From contig CAIXUF010000720.1 of the NCBI GenBank assembly GCA_903922535.1, forward strand, positions 1 to 10,149: a stretch of 10,149 bases of DNA, written 5' to 3'. A program made the position numbers and the translations under genes. This document shows positions 7,207 through 10,149 of this stretch, in pieces. The DNA is from Candidatus Hydrogenedentota bacterium (GTDB taxonomy: Bacteria > Hydrogenedentota > Hydrogenedentia > Hydrogenedentiales > CAITNO01). Below the pieces are notes generated by a model. That model was given only the letters and a program-made list of their open reading frames with translations. It was not told the DNA's origin and did no database searches. Position 1 is the stretch's first letter. Every line of letters begins with the position of its first letter.

Positions 7207-7684
7207 CGCCCTTGTGCCGCTCTTGAATTATGCGGGCCAGCAGGCCCTCAGAGCACAGGGTGATCAGATCGAACACCCGTGCAAAGCCGTCCGTGCCGCC
7301 GTAATAGGGGTCGGGCACGCCGGACGGCGTGCCCTCGGGCGCGAAGTCGGTGAAGAGGTGGAGCCGGCTGCGCAGGGGAACGGGGCAATCGGCCGCCAGA
7401 TCGGCCAGATTGTTCTCGTCCATCGCGATGACATAGTCAAAGCGCGCGAAGTCCGCCGCGTCCACCTTGCGCGAGCGCAGGTCTTCGAGGCTGATGCCGC
7501 GCCGCCGCGCCTCGGCGCGCGATCGCGGATCAGGCGGCGCGTCGATGTGCCAGCCGCTCGTTCCGGCGGAGTCCGTGCCGATGGCTTTCTCCAAACCGCG
7601 CTTTCGAACAAGATCGCGAAAGACACCCTCCGCGGTGGGGCTGCGGCAGATGTTTCCAAGGCAGACAAATAGCACTTTGGTCAT
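7196..7684 (-). CDS. Low-molecular-weight protein-tyrosine-phosphatase family protein
   Basis: This 162-residue protein carries the complete LMW-PTP signature. The catalytic loop C-L-G-N-I-C-R-S spans Cys8 (nucleophile) to Ser15 with Arg14, followed by SPTAEGVFRD. TDSAGTSGWHID lies at about 37-48, and the general-acid DPYYGG has Asp125. It could dephosphorylate protein tyrosines. Because it overlaps a fructosamine-kinase gene, the better inference is the LMW-PTP-A role, removing the 5-phosphate from ribulosamine- or erythrulosamine-5-phosphate adducts so the kinase can act on O-3; this bacterial pairing is established knowledge. The frame stays open upstream to 8083, but the family always begins at this Met, so 7684 is taken as the start. 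Its ribosome site is weak (GGAA about 10 nt before). No convincing promoter was found. Confidence 0.92.
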   Translation of the reverse strand: MTKVLFVCLGNICRSPTAEGVFRDLVRKRGLEKAIGTDSAGTSGWHIDAPPDPRSRAEARRRGISLEDLRSRKVDAADFARFDYVIAMDENNLADLAADCPVPLRSRLHLFTDFAPEGTPSGVPDPYYGGTDGFARVFDLITLCSEGLLARIIQERHKGDAH

Positions 7685-7915
7685 GGGGCGATAATTCCAT
7701 ATTTGCGTTACTTCCAAGGATCTCAGGGAAGATACCACGCGGTGAAGGAAGCCTGCAAAGGCACACGCGCCAGTGATACGACTACAAGATATATAGGGAT
7801 AAAGCATAGTAAGAACAGTATATCGTGCTAAGCGGATGATCGCCGAAACCACAGGGCGATCTTCGCAGGGGATTCGCGACAGAAATGGCACAGTGGCCAC
7901 GCGGCAGCGGCAGCG

Positions 7916-8009
7916 TGGGACAGCCGCCCCCGGCTGTCGCGCCCACGCGCTCTCGGCTCTCGCCCCTTGGGCATTCGTTGCAGGCTGACAGCCGGGGGCC
8001 ACTGTCCCA
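7916..8009. repeat. Imperfect inverted repeat with 23-bp arms
   Basis: Arms at 7916-7938 and 7987-8009 match as reverse complements at 21 of 23 positions, separated by 48 nt. The left arm also holds a perfect local hairpin: GACAGCCG, a CCCC loop and CGGCTGTC (7919-7938). This could be a small non-autonomous element or a REP-like palindromic repeat. A terminator is less likely since it lies upstream of both flanking genes. Confidence 0.75.
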
Positions 8010-8154
8010 GATTGCCGGGTCAGAACTCTGGCTAAGTCCTTGGCTGCCATAATCCTACACACGGCGGTTGGCATGCGGGACATTGCCCGAAACCTCTGAT
8101 TCCATGGACTTTATATACGAGAGGGACATGCATCCGAGTCACCCGCGGCGTCAG

Positions 8155-8196
8155 GTCCATACCGTCCATAAGGTCCATAGTGTCCATAGGGTCCAT
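8155..8196. repeat. Five-copy 9-bp tandem repeat (GTCCATAnn)
   Basis: GTCCAT recurs at 8155, 8164, 8173, 8182 and 8191, exactly 9 bp apart, with the last two bases of each unit varying. It is intergenic, about 180 nt upstream of the rpsL promoter. It looks like a slippage-prone short tandem repeat; a protein-binding array is possible but unsupported. Confidence 0.88.
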
Positions 8197-8377
8197 GACT
8201 TGAACACTGTAATCGCCCGCTCAACGGCCGTTCCAAGCCAGCGGCACGGGCCGATCCGCCGGCCGGCTCCGTCCCACCGCGGGGCGCGGCAGCGCGACTT
8301 TTCGGCGGCGGGATAACTCTTGACAAGTGGCCGCAGGGTGCCTGAAAAGAAGGGCAGAACATGGGGGGAGATTTTGT

Positions 8378-8406
8378 TTGACATCCCCCTGCGGATATGT
8401 TATTCT
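8378..8406 (+). promoter_or_regulatory. Promoter of the str operon (rpsL)
   Basis: A perfect -35 TTGACA (8378-8383), a 17-nt spacer and TATTCT (8401-8406, four of six) with the extended -10 TG at 8398-8399 make a strong sigma-70-type promoter. It predicts a leader of about 100 nt before rpsL, which contains a 6-bp stem (TCTGGC at 8441-8446 with GCCAGA at 8454-8459). Confidence 0.75.
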
Positions 8407-8514
8407 TTCGGTCCGTTGTCTGAACGAAACCTTTAGTTTCTCTGGCAAGGCGCGCCAGAAGTGGTGTGCCATGCGTCTGCGGAGTCCCCGGCGATTCACG
8501 CAAGGAGAGTAGTC

Positions 8515-8943
8515 TTGCCGACCATCAACCAACTGGTTCGAAACTGCCGCTCGAAAGTGGTGACGAAGACGAAGTCGCCGGCGCTCAAGGCGTGCCCCCA
8601 GGCGTCTGGCACCTGCACCCGCGTGTTCACCATGACGCCGAAGAAGCCGAATTCGGCCCTTCGCAAAGTGGCCCGTGTCCGCCTCAAAAACGGCATGGAA
8701 GTGACGACGTATATTCCCGGCGTGGGCCACAACCTGCAGGAGCACTCGCAGGTCATGGTGCGCGGCGGCCGTGTGAAAGACCTTCCGGGCGTCCGCTACC
8801 ACCTTATCCGTGGCGTGCTGGATGCGACGGGCGACTGCGGCGGCACGGCGAGCGTGAAGGACCAGGGCGGCAAGAAAGTGCATGCCGGACGCTGGGTCAG
8901 CCGGTCGAAGTACGGCGTGAAGAGGCCGAAAGCAGCAAAGTAA
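8515..8943 (+). CDS. rpsL: 30S ribosomal protein S12 (TTG start)
   Basis: S12 is a 30S decoding-centre protein. The 142-residue product starts MPTINQLVR, as the family does, and this requires a TTG start at 8515. No in-frame ATG or GTG fits, and AAGGAG lies about 7 nt before it. TPKKPNSA (41-48) and [13 protein letters not shown] (84-96) are conserved. Lys43 and Lys88, positions where streptomycin-resistance changes occur, and Pro91 are of the wild-type kind. The protein is longer than the roughly 124 residues of E. coli S12: between Gly106 and the terminal [10 protein letters not shown] there are 16 extra residues with Cys108, paired glycines and Trp127. It leads the str operon, followed by rpsG after 61 nt, behind its own strong promoter. 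Confidence 0.97.
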   Translation: MPTINQLVRNCRSKVVTKTKSPALKACPQASGTCTRVFTMTPKKPNSALRKVARVRLKNGMEVTTYIPGVGHNLQEHSQVMVRGGRVKDLPGVRYHLIRGVLDATGDCGGTASVKDQGGKKVHAGRWVSRSKYGVKRPKAAK

Positions 8944-8951
8944 GAGGCCGA

Positions 8952-8992
8952 GGCATTAAGGGGCCCAACGGCGCGTAACCGCGCGACAGGAC
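8952..8992 (+). promoter_or_regulatory. Structured rpsL-rpsG intercistronic element
   Basis: Between rpsL and rpsG lie GGCATTA (8952-8958), a perfect hairpin (GCGCG, TAAC loop, CGCGC at 8971-8984) and GACAGGAC (8985-8992). The first and last motifs reappear in the same order before fusA. In E. coli the S12-S7 gap is the site of S7 autoregulation, so a comparable role is plausible but not shown. Confidence 0.4.
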
Positions 8993-9004
8993 TTAGGTTA
9001 ATCG

Positions 9005-9478
9005 ATGGCGAGACGCAGAGAAATAGTGAAGCGCACACCGCTGCCCGATCCCAAGTGGAACAGCACGGTGGTGGCCAAGTTCATCAGCACCGTCATGGTT
9101 TGCGGCAAGAAAAGCGTTGCCGAGTCCATTGTCTACGGCGCCTTTGAAATCATTGCCGTCAAAGTGCCGAACGAGAGCCCGCTCAACGTGTTCACGTCGG
9201 CCTTGGAAAACGCCAAGCCCATGCTTCAGGTCAAGTCCCGCCGCATCGGTGGCGCGACCTACCAGGTTCCGGTGGAGATTGCCCCGGCGACCCGCACGGC
9301 GCTGGCCTTCCGGTGGATTATTGAGTTTGCCCGCAAACGCGGCGAGAAGACGATGATTGAGCGCCTCGCCGGCGAACTGCTTGACTGTTACGCCAAGCAG
9401 GGCGCCACGATGAAGCGCAAAGACGACACGCACCGGATGGCCGAGGCCAACAAAGCCTTCGCCCACTTCCGGTTCTAA
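9005..9478 (+). CDS. rpsG: 30S ribosomal protein S7
   Basis: This 157-residue product is of normal S7 length and matches throughout: MARRREIVKR at the start, LPDPKWNS, MVCGKKSVAESIVYGA, VKSRRIGGATYQVPVEI (the rRNA-binding hairpin region), RWIIEFARKRGEKTM and the terminal HRMAEANKAFAHFRF. S7 nucleates assembly of the 3' domain of 16S rRNA and in several bacteria represses its own operon. The ATG at 9005 is preceded by TAGG at about 7 nt, a weak ribosome site. It is the second gene of the str operon. Confidence 0.98.
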   Translation: MARRREIVKRTPLPDPKWNSTVVAKFISTVMVCGKKSVAESIVYGAFEIIAVKVPNESPLNVFTSALENAKPMLQVKSRRIGGATYQVPVEIAPATRTALAFRWIIEFARKRGEKTMIERLAGELLDCYAKQGATMKRKDDTHRMAEANKAFAHFRF

Positions 9479-9710
9479 GGCGGTCTCCGAACATGAGGAG
9501 AGTCTTGATTTTATTCGATGCAGAGTGAAGGAACCCGAGGGCCGACCCCGGGCAAAACCTCACCTCTGTTTTCACGATATGAAAGTTGAATCAGAGAGAG
9601 CGTGACGCCGGATACCGATGAGCGAGGCGCGACCAGTGCCCGGGGCATTAGAGAAGCCGGGAACTATGTAATGCCGTACCGGAAACGGTGCGGGGAAAGC
9701 GAGACAGGAC
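9479..9710 (+). promoter_or_regulatory. Structured rpsG-fusA leader with possible pseudoknot
   Basis: This 232-nt gap is long for an rpsG-fusA junction and contains several complementary segments. One is a 7-bp hairpin with a single A bulge (9534-9552). CCCGG at 9639-9643 can pair with CCGGG at 9657-9661, and the adjacent GGCATTA at 9644-9650 with TAATGCC at 9669-9675; together these form an H-type pseudoknot layout with no first loop. An 8-bp stem closed by a GAAA tetraloop follows at 9674-9693. The GACAGGAC motif then abuts the GTG start of fusA. No good promoter or terminator T-run was seen. A cis-acting RNA that controls fusA is inference. Confidence 0.4.

Positions 9711-10149
<439 letters not shown>

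Larger units (their letters stand above)
7685..8377. other. Long intergenic region between LMW-PTP gene and str operon
   Basis: About 690 nt without a supported gene, between divergent transcription units. It holds a TATACT -10-like hexamer for the phosphatase direction (7817-7822) with no clear -35, an inverted repeat at 7916-8009 and a 9-bp tandem repeat at 8155-8196. The section 8200-8320 is very GC-rich with no recognisable element. Several frames are open on both strands, but none has a ribosome site or a protein-like composition. Confidence 0.7.

Noticed and set aside
7685..8083. N-terminal extension of the phosphatase by 133 codons
   Set aside because: LMW-PTPs begin just before the Cys-loop; the extension has no protein-like pattern and runs through the inverted repeat.
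8320..8348. TTGACA at 8320-8325 as a second rpsL promoter
   Set aside because: The hexamer at 17 nt (TGAAAA) is a poor -10; the downstream TTGACA at 8378 has a far better partner.
8221..8883. Minus-strand open frame of 220 codons over rpsL
   Set aside because: Antisense to the unmistakable S12 gene and rich in Arg, Ala and His as expected for a shadow frame.
9493..9528. Eleven-residue open frame after rpsG as a leader peptide
   Set aside because: No ribosome site and no run of regulatory codons; indistinguishable from chance.

Overview
The window looks like a chromosomal segment of a GC-rich bacterium with a Gram-negative-type envelope (lipobox lipoprotein, LolD/LolE-like ABC transporter). 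The coding style, the many short intergenic tandem repeats, the TTG-started rpsL and the CYFC-type DUF3299 protein suggest an uncultured lineage near the Planctomycetes/Verrucomicrobia/Lentisphaerae group. That placement is an impression only; no phylogenetic marker was compared.

Layout. (1) 1-4392, minus strand: a four-gene run read right to left. It comprises an ABC ATPase (3730-4392), an FtsX/MacB-type permease overlapping it by ATGA (2504-3733), a membrane-anchored DUF3299 protein (1663-2382) and a lipoprotein made of exact 68-residue PASTA repeats, cut off by the left edge (1-1423). A perfect 16-bp palindrome resembling Fur/Zur-family operators lies just upstream of the ATPase (4424-4439), so a metal-responsive envelope transport system is a reasonable hypothesis. 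(2) 4508-6184, plus strand: a two-gene cassette of TcmP (three-Cys-motif partner) and a phage Gp37/Gp68-type three-Cys protein. TcmP is visibly richer in A and T than its neighbours, and the pair looks like accessory cargo between two conserved blocks. (3) 6349-7684, minus strand: a low-molecular-weight phosphotyrosine-phosphatase-like gene overlapping a fructosamine-kinase-family gene by 11 bp, a known pairing for protein deglycation. (4) 7685-8514: a long gene-free stretch holding an inverted repeat, a five-copy 9-bp tandem repeat and, at its right end, a strong promoter. (5) 8515-10149, plus strand: the str operon, rpsL (S12), rpsG (S7) and the start of fusA (EF-G). S12 carries a C-terminal insertion of about 16 residues, and the 232-nt rpsG-fusA gap can fold into hairpins and a possible pseudoknot.

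The most interesting points are the putative metal-responsive ABC/DUF3299 operon and its palindrome, the PASTA-only lipoprotein with homogenised repeats, the TcmP-Gp37/68 cassette of unknown function, the S12 insertion, and the structured leader before fusA, which shares short motifs with the gap before rpsG.
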